DNA of 64,000 nt from Hypericum androsaemum (GCA_963995505.1 OZ023196.1:10041106-10105105); one strand, 5' to 3'. Positions 46,328 to 57,859 are shown, counted from the first letter of the stretch. Notes: a model not told the origin generated them from the sequence alone. Program-made: numbers and translations.

Positions 46328-46641
46328 CGACATAGCGCAGCAGAAGCAAATCAATGAAACAGATAGATTAGAGATTAAAAAATCTTTATGCAGAGAATAA
46401 TCCACCTTTTAGGAATAAAGACGAAGTCTTTTCATAGTAAAAACTCAATAAACAATATTATTCTCAATAATGTATCTCAAACTACGAGCCAACAACCTTA
46501 TAAAGAGATATGGTTTAATCTAGAGTCCTAAACATATTAAAATATGAAAGAAGCTATTATAAAATAATAAAAAAATAGATAAAGCCCACGCAGGACCAAA
46601 ACTAAAAATAATCCTAATAAAGATAATAAGTGACTACGTCA
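46328..46641 (-). repeat. 5' LTR of the chromovirus-like element
   Basis: Collinear with 43396-43711. It ends CTACGTCA at 46641 followed by the TGCTT target duplication. Confidence 0.9.
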
Positions 46642-46922
46642 TGCTTTTATACGACACATGAAAATTTTATTCCATGAATTTCACCATTAGACACATAATA
46701 TAGTTGATGCATATAAAAAGAATCTCATTGATGACCTAGGTCACTAGGAGCAGGGCCAGGTGCCAGAGGACTACCACCTCCACTCCTAAAGCCAGCTTCA
46801 GAAAGGAAGAGGCTTAATGCCATGCCATAGTCAGCTTCAGGGATTTCAAAGGAAGAGGCTTCCACTGGTGCCGCAGAGATTCCCCATGCCATAGTCCTCC
46901 ACAGAGGCTTAATGCCACTCAT
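46642..46922 (-). pseudogene. MADS copy C: 3' UTR and C-terminal tail fragment
   Basis: The minus strand ends [20 protein letters not shown] before a stop at 46725, matching the tail of copy B ([14 protein letters not shown]). Upstream codons include diverged internal duplications (AAGCCTCTTCCTTT twice). The fragment lies between the chromovirus-like insertion on the left and the Athila-like insertion on the right. Confidence 0.8.
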
Positions 46923-47510
46923 GAATGGGAATCGATCGTCCTCCTCTGGGTTCTCCATTTCGAAGTACCTTGCAATAATAGGGAAAAGAACTCAAGTACC
47001 AACAATTTAGTGTAATTAAACCAAGAATAAGGCGTCGCAGATTGCAGAGAACATAGTAACAGAAAACAGAGCATGTAACAACCAGTGAAAACAGAAATTA
47101 ACTACTAACTAACTAATCTAACTACTAAAGCAAAAAAATAACGTCCTAAAATTAAGATAACTAACAATCTAAAACTAATCTAAAGCAACTGCTAGCCGCA
47201 AGTGCGTGGGCCGAGGATGGGCGGTGACTGGCGGTGGCCGGTGGTGGGTGCTCTGCTCTTGGGTCTCTCTTCTCTCTTTGCTTTGGGTTGGGTGAATAAG
47301 TGAGGAGAAAGGAGGAAGGGTCCCAATTTTTCTCTCTTTAAACCCCTCCGCGTGTTGCTTGGCGCCCGCCAAGGGCCCAATTCGGGGATAATCTGTGCAA
47401 GAAATAAGACATAAAATTAGACTATATCAATAAAGCAAAAAAATAGAAAATAAAAGCACATGGAATTAAAAATGCTAAACGTGCTAATTTATAGTCATTA
47501 GCTTGACTGA
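46923..47510 (-). other. Unresolved left terminus of the Athila-like element
   Basis: It contains a GC-rich stretch (47180-47400) with the inverted motif TTGGCGCCCGCCAA (about 47360). On the minus strand there is a short frame starting MENPEEDDRFPFMS at 46958. It shows no clear alignment with the right LTR, apart from the shared TTGGCGCCCGC word. It may be the 3' LTR of another Athila subfamily acquired by recombination. Confidence 0.5.
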
Positions 47511-47708
47511 TACTCCCTGAGTTTAAGGTACGAATGGTGGGAGCAACGAGTACACTTCCCGAGTGCGCTCCACATCGTTCCCAAGGTATAGCTTACACCA
47601 CTGACCATTGAATTTGAATGTTTGCCCTTCTGAATTCTTGAGTTCAATGTCTCTTTAAGGTGCGACATCTAGGATCTTGAACAACCCGCTCCATCTCGAC
47701 TTCAACTT

Positions 47709-47981
47709 TTAAGGGAACAACTTCAAGCGTGAGTTATTGAGGAGTACTTGTTGTCCAACCCGAAAGTCTTTATTGTCAATATGAGTGTCGTGCCTCTTCT
47801 TTGTTGTCTCTATGTAGCTCCTTGAACTTTCAAATGCAGTCGAGCAAATTTCCTTAAGTTCTTGTAGTTGTAGGACTCGGCGTTCTCTAGCGAGCTTGTA
47901 GTCGTAGTTCAACGCCTTGATCACCCAGAATTTGCGATGTTCGAGCTCCACAGGGAGGTGACAAGCTTTTCCATAGACCAA
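47709..47981 (-). pseudogene. Athila-like integrase C-terminal region
   Basis: The segments [19 protein letters not shown] and [20 protein letters not shown] are the conserved tail of Athila/Tat integrases, which helps bind element ends. The frame breaks on both sides; decayed coding similarity extends to about 47520. Confidence 0.85.
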
Positions 47982-48039
47982 TCGATAGGGTGTTGTGCCA
48001 ATAGGGGTCTTAAAAGTGGTGCGGTAAGCCCATAGTGTA

Positions 48040-48678
48040 TCAAAAAAGCTTCAAGTACCAGTCTTTCCGAGCGGAACTTACTATCTTCTCTAGAATCATC
48101 TTCAACTCCCTATTAGAAACTTCAACTTGGCCACTAGTTTGAGGATGATAAGGAGTGGCTACCTTGTGAGTGATACTATAATGCTTGAGAAGTGTGGCGA
48201 AAGGCTGGTTGCAAAAGGGTGAACCACCATCACTCATAATCGCGCGAGGAACACCAAATTGGGCAAAGAGCTTTTTGAGGAAGCGTAGGACCACCTTGGC
48301 ATCATTAATCAGGGTAGCCCATGTCTCTACCCACTTGGAGATATAGTCGACTCCAACAATGATGTACTTGTTGCCTTTAGATGGAGGGAAAGGACCCATG
48401 AAGTCGATCCCCCAAACGTCAAATAGCTTAACCTCCAAGATGCCTGACTGAGGTATTTCATTCCTTCGAGAAATATTTCTCGTTCTTTGATAGCAATCAT
48501 AATGTTCAGCTAACTCTCGTGCATCCTTGAAAATGGTGGGCCAATAATACCCGCACTCCACCACTCTTGAAGCTATCCTTGATGCTCCAAAATGATCGGC
48601 ATAGGCCGACCCAAGACATTCCTGTAGGATGGCTGGGATCTTCTCATCCGGAATACAACGCCTAAGTAGACCATCCAC
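48040..48678 (-). pseudogene. Athila-like integrase zinc finger and DDE core
   Basis: The zinc-binding region reads ADHFGASR, then GYYWPTIF and HYDCYQRTR. One of the usual Cys residues of the HHCC finger is Tyr. Core acidic residues are visible as [10 protein letters not shown] (D), [11 protein letters not shown] (D) and [13 protein letters not shown] (E). The enzyme would insert the cDNA into host DNA. The segment is open for 212 codons but separated from RT and tail by stops, so the element is not autonomous. Confidence 0.88.
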
Positions 48679-49188
48679 ACATCACCGAAATAGATACGAC
48701 GCATTCCACACATAGGAGTGAACATCACTGAGGAACTTCTTCTTCTGAGAATAACTCAAGTCTGCAGACATGACTTCACTTACTAAGTACTTGGCAAATT
48801 ACGCGTACTATGGGAGTCTCACTGACTGCAAATAAAACAATGCTTCATCCAGAAAGTGCTCAAGGATCCTCCCCTCTTTATCCATGCCATCACTATTCTC
48901 TAAGCGGTAAAGGTGATCCGCTACCACATTCTCCGTGCCCTTTTTATTCTTGATAACTAAATTGAATTTCTGCAAAAGTAAAATCTAACGAATAAGTTGG
49001 GGTTTCGCATCTTGTTTAGCAAAGATATACCTCAAAGCGGCATGGTCGGTGTAGACGATGACTTTATAGCCTAGTAGGTAAGGCCGAAACTTGTCGCAAG
49101 GATACACCACTGCGAGCATCTCTTTTTCCGTGGTAGTGCACTTGAGTTGTGCTCTAGCGAGGATGCAACTTGCATAATGTACTTCTTT

Positions 49189-50370
49189 TCATTGTCCAAT
49201 GACACAACCCAAGGCATCATTGCTGGCATTGCACATGAGCTCGAATGGGAGGTCCCAAGATGGCGAAGTGATGACTGAAGCTGTGACCAATGCCTTTTGA
49301 AGTTTCATAAAAGTACTTAAATAAGAATCATCAAACTCAAAAGGGACATCTTTATTCAAGAGGTTAGTTAAGGGTTTCACAATTGAAATTTTTTTTTCAA
49401 TAAATGGCGATAAAACCCGGCATGTCCAAGGAAGGCGCGGAGGCCTTTGACCGTTGTTGATTGTTGCATCTTTTCGATTGCTTCGATCTTGGCATGATCA
49501 ACTTCCCGCCTTGGAGATCTTGTGACCTAACACAATCCCTTCCTCTACCATAAAGTGGCACTTTTTCCAATTAAGCATGAGTCTCTTCTCTTCACATCTC
49601 TTGAGTACTCTATCCAAATTGTGAAGGCAGCCCTCGAATGAATCTCCAAAGATGGAGAAATCATCCATGAACACCTCCATGATGTCTTCATTCATCCCCC
49701 AGAAGATGGCCATCATACACCATTAAAAAGTGGCGGGAGCATTGCAGAGATCAAAGGTGCCAAAGGGACAAGTAAAATTGGTCTTATCTTGGTCTCCGGG
49801 ATATATGAGTACCTGGTTATATCCTGAGTAGCCATTAAGGAAGTAATAGTAGGCATGTCCAGCTATGCGCTCCAATATTTGATCAATAAAGGGAACAGGA
49901 AAGTGATCCTTTAGAGTAACAGTGTTGAGCTTTTTGTAGTCGATGCATACACGCCACTCAGTAATTGTTGTTATGGAGATGAGCTTCCCCTCTTCATTGG
50001 TTTGTACCATCATTCCTCCTTTCTTGGGTTCACATTGAACATGGCTTACCCATTCACTAACTAAAATAGGGTAGATAATTTCCGTATCAAGAAGCTTGAT
50101 TACCTCCTTCTTCATAACCTCGTTCATGTTAGGATTGAGCCTTCTTTGACGGTTCGCCTTGGGATTTTCTACTTCCTCCATGTTAATGCGGTGCATCACA
50201 ATGTCAAAACTGATGCCTTGGATATCTATAATTTGCCATCCCATGGCCTTGATCCTCTTATTCTCCAAAGTAAGGATTTGCTCTTCTTGCTCTTGAGTAA
50301 GCTTGTTGGAGATGATAATGGGAAGCCTTCCTCCTTCCTTCAAAAAGGCATATCCTAAGTGGGGAGGCAA
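49189..50370 (-). pseudogene. Athila-like reverse transcriptase and RNase H start
   Basis: 50370-49498 is a single RT frame interrupted by one TAA between NAPATF and CMMAIF. It contains EWRVCIDYKKLNTVTLKDHF, GYSGYNQVLIYPGDQDKT, and the polymerase motif VFMDDFSIFGDS (the YxDD box with Phe in place of Tyr). After a shift, 49380-49189 gives the RNase H entry region (KPLTNLLNKDVPFEFDD, ALGCVIGQ). The remaining RNase H is too decayed to follow. Confidence 0.88.
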
Positions 50371-50546
50371 TTCCTTCAGCTCTAAGTGGGAGCCCTTACA
50401 GTAGATGGCAGAGTGGGTGCTCCCCTATAGAGCTCAAGCTCCAATTTGGCTTCCTCCTTGTCTACCTCTTCTTCCTCTTTGACCTCTTCAACTTGGTGTG
50501 TTTGTTTAAGAGATTCCTTATCTTCTTCATCCATAGGATTTCAACT

Positions 50547-51195
50547 CTATTGTTCTTCAAAACCAAGAGTTTCATAGGGCATCGATTCGATGCGCTTGCA
50601 AGCTTCATCCTCTTGGTGGTGTTGCATCGCCTTGGCCATTTGGTACTCTACTATCTCATCACCAACACATAGACTTAACTTTCCTCCATTGATGTCAATT
50701 AGGGTACGACTAGTGTTAAGGAATGGTCTCCCCAAGAGGAGAGGGCAATTCTTGTCGGGGTTGAAATCCAAGACCACAAAATATGCTAGAACAAAGAATT
50801 ACTCGAACTTGACTAACACATCCTCTGCGATTCCATGTGGCCTCATGACCTTTTGGTCTGCCAGCTGAAGGCGCATCTCCGTTGGTTAAAGGCATGAGGT
50901 TTATACTGGCACTAAGATCACAAAGGTATTTAGCAAACTAAACATCACCAATATAACAAGGTATAGTAAAACTCTCTGGATCCTTAAGCTTAGCTGGCAA
51001 GTTCTTAGATATGAGTGAGCTATGGTTTGCGGTCAACAAGATCGTTTCTTCCTTGTCCAACTTCTTCTTCCTTGTGATGAGCTCCTTGTGGAACTTGGCA
51101 TAATGTGGCATTTGATCTAGCATCTCTAAGAAGGAAATGCTAATTTGAATACCCTTCATCTTTTCGATAAAGCCAAGACATCTTTCATCTACCAC
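50547..51195 (-). pseudogene. Athila-like protease region
   Basis: 50777-50547 reads NPDKNCPLLLGRPFLNTSRT followed by LIDINGGKLSLCVG, the C-terminal part of the Athila protease. 51195-50938 carries the linker before it (FLEMLDQMPHYAKFHKEL, then DPESFTIPCYIGDV). The catalytic D-x-G segment between them falls in a decayed stretch. Confidence 0.75.
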
Positions 51196-51210
51196 TGGTT
51201 GCTTCTTGAG

Positions 51211-52755
51211 TCATCGAGAAAATGGTGCTAGTGGAACTTTAGGTGGTGGAGGAACATAGGGTTCCTCCTCTTCTTCGGTTTGCACAAGTTCTTTCTCCTT
51301 TTCAGTCTCCTTGGCCTTGGGTGATTTGCTTGTCTTGGTGGCCCCTTCGATCTCCCTGCCACTTCTTAAGGTTATGGCTTTGACATCTCCCTTAGGGTTG
51401 GCCTCCGTGTTGCTTAGAAGAGAACCTGTTGGCCTTCGAATGTTTGCTGCAGCCAAATTTCCAAGTTTGATCTCCATCTTTTTGAGTTGTGTGGGTTGCT
51501 CCTTCAGGTATGCCTCAAATTCTTGTTGACGCGCCTCAGAATGATCCCTCTGCTTCACAGTTATGGTTTGTTGTTGGATGGATTGCTGAACCACTCCCAC
51601 CAATTGGTCGATTTTATCACATACAGCTTTTACTTGATCATCCAAGTAAGGCTTCTTGGGCTCTTGCTGGGCACCAGTATTGTTTGATTGCTGGCCAAAC
51701 CGAGAGAAGTTTGGTTGAGAATTGGGTTTCCTAGAGTAGCCCATTCTTGGTGGTTGTCTATCAATAACTGCCTGAAGTTCCTCCATCATTGGGCAGTCCA
51801 TAGTGACATGATCATCTTCTTTGCATAGTTCATACTTGTCTCGTACTCCAACTGCTTTAGCCTTATCATTGGTTAGCTCATCAAACTTTTTGGTAAGCGC
51901 CTCTATTTTAGCTTCCAACCTAGAATCTCCTTGCGGTTACTTAAGGTGCTCAGTTGGCCATATACCATTGACTTCTGCCATCTTCTCCATCAAACGAGCG
52001 GCTTTATCATCAGTTTTTCTCAAAAACACCCCTTGAGATGAGGCATATATATGATCACGAGATGGACTATCCAACCCATTGTAGAAGATCTTCATGAGGT
52101 TTTCCTGAGTTATGTCATATTGAGGAAAGAAATTTTGGAGATCTATGAACCATTCCTAAGCCTCATAGATGCTCTCCCCATCAGCTTGTATGACGGTGTT
52201 TATGTCCCGCAAGAGCTTGGCTGACTTGGCCATCGAGAAGAACTTTCAAAGAAAAGCATGGGCCAAATCATTCAGACTTTGAGTCATCTTCCCCTTTAAT
52301 TTATTGTACCAAATGCGAGCTCGGTCCTTTAAGGAAAAGTGGAAGAGACGTAGCTTCAAAACATCATTATTGACCCCTTGAGACTTCATAATGTTACAGA
52401 TATCCTCAAACCGAGAGAGATGGTCTTGAGGATCTTTGTTTGGCAATCCACCGAATTGGAACAAATTTTGCAATAATTCGACAATTACTGCTGGGGTCTG
52501 GAAAGAGTTGGGACCGACAGGTGCTTGTTGTAAACCATTAGGATTCCCATTCCATATAGGAACAAATAATTCCAGCAGTGTCCTCTTTTGTGGCGCGTCC
52601 CCTACAGCTTGGAGCGCTCCGTCTTCTTGATTGTGTGCCATTGCTTTGGTTTGATTCCTCTTCTCAAGCATAATTACCCTTTCGAGTACTCCGATGTCAA
52701 CCTCAAGTAAAGTGATTGTGTCAAGGTCTAGTCCTTCACTCCAAGTTCTTAGCAT
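51211..52755 (-). pseudogene. Athila-like gag
   Basis: 52755-52246 encodes the gag core (DPQDHLSRFEDICNIMKSQG, VLKLRLFHFSLKDRARIWYN). A frame break follows. 51918-51211 encodes the C-terminal part with a zinc-knuckle relic (YELCKEDDHVTMDC, first Cys changed to Tyr), a Gln-rich coiled region and KGDVKAITLRSGREIEG. This is the usual Athila gag layout. The product would be the structural capsid protein. Confidence 0.82.
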
Positions 52756-52869
52756 GCACTAGAGAATCCTGAAAAAGAAAGCACCCAAAATCAGCAAGTT
52801 TGCTACACAAAACCAATAGCTTTTGATTTTATGTCCTAAAATCTTAGTTCCGTGTCGACTACGCCAATT

Positions 52870-54208
52870 TGATATATGAGAAATTGATAAGCAATTAAAC
52901 ACGCAAACAAATAGTATAGTGGATAAGTAAGATTCATAACCGAGGGTTGGAACACAAAATAAAAAAAAATCAATTTTGCGAAGCGGGATGATTCATAACT
53001 GAGGGTTTATAAAGTCGGTAACGGAGTTGCATGAAAGTAAACGAAATCAAAAGTGTAAGAAATGGGTTGTGAATTAAATTAAGAAAAACGAGCACGATAC
53101 CCTATGGATCGACTACCTACGTTGAGATTATGGTTCTTTATGAAGCTCCAACTAGTACCCTGAGTGTTTTAATGCATCCCCCTAACGCTTTCGCTCATTA
53201 GAGATAAAACTAAGATAGACAAGACCTAAGTTATTAATTAACGCTTTCGCTCATCAATTAGACTTAGAACTATACCAATCCCAATTCTAAAGATTTCTCG
53301 TAGCGGGTTATTCTTACGATATCAAAATGTCTCATTAATACCTAAGAACATGTTAATTGGTTCATCCATTAATTTGAGTGCCTCTCGCTCCACTCTCATC
53401 AATTCTAATCATAACCTAAATGATCAAATTAGGTTAAGCATTGAGTACACTAATTAACAACTAACATGAAAGATAATCAAACCATAAACTTACATAGATA
53501 ATCAATCACATATTAGGGCATCACACTCTAAAAAAATTTACTCGCTAAGCATATTCATGAAGCAATAGAAATCAATAGAAAATATCATAACGAAGAGCAT
53601 AAGTGTAGGGAAAGAGAAGGCTTAGTCGTTCGAGTAAGCCTTGTCAATCTCCTCCACGTGGCTGAGTGGAATTCTGACTTTATTGATGTCCAAAAGATGT
53701 CTCAAAGTCGTAGGAAAAAGTATGAATAAAACCTAAAAGACTAAGGCCTATATATAGCCAAACATCTAGCTACAAAATAGGAAAACCTAGAGGAGGTCAA
53801 CCTAAACTAGAAGTTCTTGGGCCAATAACAAATGGCCAAATATAAGGAAATAACTTAGACATACTATTTTAAGGCCAAAACAGGGCCAAAAGTCGTAGCA
53901 ACCCGAAACGGGTCAAAATCCTGTCTAAAAAAGAAGTCTAAAAATTCTGGACTCGGGCGACCTGGCACCCGCCAATGGGTTGGCGCCCGCTAGGTGAGAT
54001 CTCAGTAACTACCCCTCGTAGTCCTGTTCTTTCTCCAATTTCTCACGAACCACTCCAAGTACCTGCAAAAAAACCCGACACATGGTAGAAGTCCATCCTA
54101 TGACTCAAACACATGAAACGAAAGAAGACTCAATTAGATACGACAAAAATGAATGAAATCATACCTAAACACATATGAAACATACGATAATACATGAGCA
54201 TTTACACA
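52870..54208 (-). repeat. 5' LTR of the Athila-like element
   Basis: 1339 bp, starting TGTGTAAATG and ending ATATATCA on the minus strand. It is followed by a TGG-starting PBS-like sequence (minus-strand TGGCGTAGTCGACACGG). Inside are the inverted CACCCGCCAATGGG / TTGGCGCCCGCTAGG words near 53960 and CTATATATAGCC near 53750. Confidence 0.8.
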
Positions 54209-54213
54209 CTCAT

Positions 54214-54579
54214 TACTGCCAGTGCCACCTTCAAAAGTGGATTACCACCTCCACTGCCAGCACTATCTTCAAATAGAGGAACCTCACCTCCAGTGTCTGC
54301 GCTTGCTTCAAAAAGAGGATTGACACGTCCATTGCTAGCACCACTTTTAAACATAGGAAAACCACCTCCACTGCCACCACCAACTTTAAAAAAAGGATCA
54401 CCATCTCCACTTCGGGCGCCAGGTTAAAACAACGACCCAGACATCTGGGCGATACCAAAATGATTAATGCCAATATTGCCCAAAGGCGGCTAGCGATGGT
54501 TGTGGTTGTGGTTGTGGTTGGGATGAGTTGATAAGGTGGAAGTACCACCTATGACGTTCTCATGTAGCTTGGTGGATAT
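54214..54579 (-). pseudogene. MADS copy C: C-terminal repeat region
   Basis: The minus strand holds Gly-rich tail units (FKVGGGSGGGFPMFKSG, FEASADTGGEVPLFEDSAG) as in copy B, plus a decayed HPNHNHNHNH stretch. It is bounded on the right by the Copia insertion (GATAT at 54575-54579). Confidence 0.85.
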
Positions 54580-54895
54580 TATTGGGAAGTTTTAAGAAAA
54601 AGCAATGGTAGAAAAGTTTGGCGGAGTCGCTAGGTGGTGCTGACAACTATTTTCTATTTTGCTCGGGCTCTTGTTTTAGACTCATAGGATGACCTATATA
54701 GGTTTCTTGTACTTCAAGGGTTTGCCTATTATATAAGGACGTGTTACCCAAGGGTTTTGAATAGCTTTGTGACTCGAATTCATCAATAAAAGTTCTCCTT
54801 TCTCCCTATGGACGTAGGCATTAGGTCAAACCATGTAATCTCTTGTGACCGTATTCTTTGCACATTTTGTTCTCGAAGTTTCTGAATTCTTAATA
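54580..54895 (+). repeat. Left LTR of Copia copy 2
   Basis: Begins TATTGGGAAG. It is about 90 bp shorter than the right LTR because the CTAG-hairpin region is missing. TTATATAAGGACG is a TATA candidate. Confidence 0.85.
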
Positions 54896-54919
54896 ATTGG
54901 TATCAGAGCTAAGGTTAGA

Positions 54920-56240
54920 GGATGTCGGGTAGTGCGAAGTTTGCTCTTGTGAAGTTTGATGGTTCATCGAATTTTGGGTGATGGCAAGGACGTGTCAAAG
55001 ATCTCCTCGTACAACAAGGGATGGTCACCGCGCTGTCAGAGAAGAAGCCTGAGAAGATGGAGGACCAAGAGTGGGTGGAGTTAAAGGGCAAGGCGGTAGC
55101 GCAATTTGCTTATCTTTGATGGAGGATGTGATGTGTCACGTCATGGATGAGGAGTTACCACCTGAGGTATGGAAGAAATTGGAGGCAATGTATATGTCTT
55201 TGTCAAACAAACTTTATCTTAAGCAAAGATTGTACGGGTTCAAGATGAAGGAGGGCTCGGATTTGAGCCAACACATTAATAGTTTCAGTCAACTTGTGAG
55301 CAGCTTGAGAAAGGTTGATGTGAAGTTCGAGGAAAAAGACAAGGCATTGTTGCTCCTGAATTTCTTACCGAGTTCCTACGAGAATTTGGTTACAACTCTA
55401 ACTTAGGGAAAGGAGTCCCTGGTGTTGGAGAAGATCACAAGTGCTCTGCTAGGATTTCATCAAAGGAGAAAAATTGGCGATGAATGAATGAAAGGGCTGG
55501 TTGTTAGGGTTAGCCATGGTCGAGGAGGAGAAAGAGATGGAAAAGGATCCAAGTCGTGGTCAAAGAGGTTCAAAGAAAATTATTTTGAGTGCTGAGAAAA
55601 AGGAAAAATAAAGAAGGATTGTCCAAAAAGAACTTGGGATCACGAGAAAATAGGATCGGATTCCGTGAATGTGGCCTCTTATTCGAACGGGTCAAATGGT
55701 GACTATCTTTCTGTTTTATCAGGTTCAAAGCACTTTGATTCCTGGATTTTGGATATTACTTTTTTCTTTCACATGACGCCTAAGAGACGGTGGTTTGACA
55801 CCTAGAAGTTTGTTGATTCAAGGTATGGTGACTATGGGTGATGGTTTCGCTTGTAAAATTGTTGGCATAGGTGAGAGAAAGTTGTGTGGGGTTAGGCATG
55901 TTCCGAAATTGGAGAGAAATTTGATCCCATTAGGATCCTTGGATTGTAGCGGGCATGGGTATAAGGTTATAGGCGGGGTAATTGAGGTGGAGAAGGATGC
56001 TATGGTGGGGGCACAGTTGTAGGTGGAGTCACATCTTTGGGTTCCGATGGAGAGGGAAAAAACTCAAGTCATATAAGTTTGGTTTGTATGAGGGAGCAAA
56101 GGCTTGATATAGATGGTTTGAGTGTAGTTGGGATTCGCAGAGACATGGATAGCAATCTATGGTTGTTTCATGGAGGTATGGTTGGCAAAAAATCATGGTT
56201 TTCTCAAAAAAGTATTGTTAGATGGGCCCCGCTATGATTG
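54920..56240 (+). pseudogene. Copia gag, zinc knuckle and protease remnants
   Basis: The gag starts near 54922 (MSGSAKFALVKFDGSSNF). It continues after a stop and a frame change through 55071-55406 (DEELPPEVWKKLEAMYMSLS, then LYLKQRLYGFKMKEGSDLS) as a UBN2-type gag. A knuckle relic with KKDCPKRTWD lies near 55615. The protease/gag-pre-integrase region (HMTPKRRWFDT, then LERNLIPLGSLDCSGHGYKV) follows at about 55770-55960. Stops and shifts break every domain. Confidence 0.85.
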
Positions 56241-56756
56241 TCTAAAGGGACGTGTATGTCAAAGGTGTTGGGTAGGTCTGACATTGGGCATGCGAAGTCG
56301 TTGGTAGCATCACATGCAAATTGGGTATCTCACTCAAGGCTGAACGGTAGAAATAGTGGCACATAGCATTGGTTTGAGGCAAGAATGTCCAACGGAGAAG
56401 TAGTTCGAGTTGCAGAGTATGGGGTTGACCGAAAAATAGAAGACGTATCTTTTGGTCGTAATGTTACTTCAGCAGGTGAACTTGCTAGTTGTGGTTCGAT
56501 GGAGGTTAGAGAAAATAGGCCAAGCAAGCTCGAGCTTGGGGGCTAGCTCCAAGTGATTGAACAGAAAAGGAGGTGAGAAAGTTGAGATGGTCTTATTGAT
56601 GGCGGTGGTTATCTATGGTTCGAGGTAGAGTCGGTTTGATTCTGTAAGTTCACATGGTTCTCCATAAGGCAGTGTTTCATCAAGGTAGAGTTTGTTGTAG
56701 TTCGGGTTGAGTTTCATGGTTCTTCACAAGAGATTTTTTCTCGCCAAGATAGAGAT

Positions 56757-57160
56757 TGTTGAGAAGTGTCGAGAAAAAGTAATGGTGGAAAAGTCGAGCA
56801 GAGCTAGCAACCACTAGCCCCCTAGCGAACGCTAGGGGGTGTTCCAGAATGTAGCTGAGTTTGGGACCCTGCGGCAGCTAGGTCCATGCGGCCGCTAGGA
56901 CCCTAGTGACCGCTAGGTGGTGCTAATAGCCGTTTCTCGTTTTGCTCGGGCTCTTATTTTGGACTCCTAGGACGACCTAGATAGGTTTCTTGTACTCCAA
57001 GGGTTCGTCTATTATATAAGAACGTATTACTCAAGGGTTTTGTATGGTTTTGTGACTCAGATCCATCAATAAAAGTTCTCCTTTCTCTCCGTGGATATAG
57101 GCATTAGGCCGAACCACGTAATTTCTTGTTTCCATATTCTTTGTTGCTAAATTCCGAACA
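56757..57160 (+). repeat. Right LTR of Copia copy 2
   Basis: Starts TGTTGAGAAG, ends CCGAACA, 404 bp. It carries a perfect 10-bp stem with a 2-nt loop (CCCCCTAGCG at 56818-56827, CGCTAGGGGG at 56830-56839). Confidence 0.9.
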
Positions 57161-57859
57161 GATATCATAGCAAAAATCTCTTTGCAGGCATTGTTGACGT
57201 TAACAAGGTCGTCAAAGCTAAGTTCCTCGGTGGGGCCTCCCACCATCCTTGCATGTGCTCCACCCTATTAGCATATATTCTCGCTTTATGCACCTTCATC
57301 TTCTTATTATCAGCATCAACTTCTGGATCAGCTGATTGTTCAGGTCAGTGATCTTAATCTGTCGATGCGCCTCGATGATTTGTTCTGAGTCGTCACTGTG
57401 GCATCACTACTTCTGCCCTAGGTACCGCCTTATGACACTGTCCGCATATGGGTGGCCAAAGGAGGAGGGCCTACCTACAATGGTATGACCAAACAAGTTT
57501 TGTTTATAGGTCCGCTAAATAAATAGTTCCATTATTTTGATAAAAATGGGTAATATTTTGTGAATAACAAATCTAAAGATTAATAGTGATAAATTTGTAA
57601 AATATTAAAACCTCAAATCTAATTTATAAATAAACAAGAGGTTAAATTGAGAGGCCCGCTCTTAAATGACATCTAGTTGTTGCATCTCCGCAGGAGAATA
57701 CACTACAAAGACAATTGGAGCGCCACTGAGAGTGAGAAACTCACTTTCCTTCTTGTTGATGTGCGATCTTCACTTGGAAAATGTGATGAGCTTCTCTTAC
57801 ATATTTTCGATAGGTTTCATCTCGATCTTCTTCTTTCCCTTAGTTTTCTTTCCTTCCAT
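57161..57859 (-). pseudogene. MADS copy C: exon 1, intron and start of exon 2
   Basis: Exon 1 (57859-57688) keeps the start [19 protein letters not shown], but has a stop after NM and another after TFSK. The splice donor is CGGAGATG instead of CGGGTAAG, so it is lost. Exon 2 sequence (57471-57161) is decayed but alignable to copy B, ending at the Copia insertion. With 54214-54579 and 46642-46922 it makes one gene copy in three pieces. Confidence 0.85.

Larger units (their letters stand above)
43396..46641 (-). mobile_element. Internally deleted Gypsy (chromovirus-like) retrotransposon
   Basis: LTRs of about 315 bp (43396-43711 and 46328-46641) have TGACGTAG...CTACGTCA termini. The target duplication is TGCTT (43391-43395 and 46642-46646). 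The initiator-Met-type PBS (minus-strand TGGTATCAGAGC) is at 46314-46325. A purine tract (minus-strand AAGGGGAAGCT) abuts the left LTR. The interior keeps gag pieces and a protease/integrase-tail fusion but lacks reverse transcriptase, RNase H and the integrase core. It interrupts the 3' region of MADS copy C. Confidence 0.9.
46923..54208 (-). mobile_element. Athila-like Gypsy retrotransposon, degenerate
   Basis: Minus-strand order is LTR (54208-52870), PBS-like site, gag, protease, RT, RNase H, integrase. CTCAT flanks both sides (46918-46922 and 54209-54213), splitting MADS copy C. The pol order and the integrase tail word [14 protein letters not shown] fit the Athila lineage. Many stops and frameshifts are present. 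The left end is unexpected: 46923-47510 does not match the right LTR, so the 3' LTR is either replaced or belongs to a different subfamily. Confidence 0.8.
54580..57160 (+). mobile_element. Internally deleted Copia LTR retrotransposon (copy 2)
   Basis: Left LTR 54580-54895, right LTR 56757-57160. The target duplication is GATAT (54575-54579 and 57161-57165). The PBS TGGTATCAGAGC is at 54898-54909 and a polypurine tract with AGATAGAGATTG precedes the right LTR. Coding remnants are gag, zinc knuckle/protease and a pol 3' tail, with no RT or integrase core. It inserted in exon 2 of MADS copy C. Confidence 0.92.
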
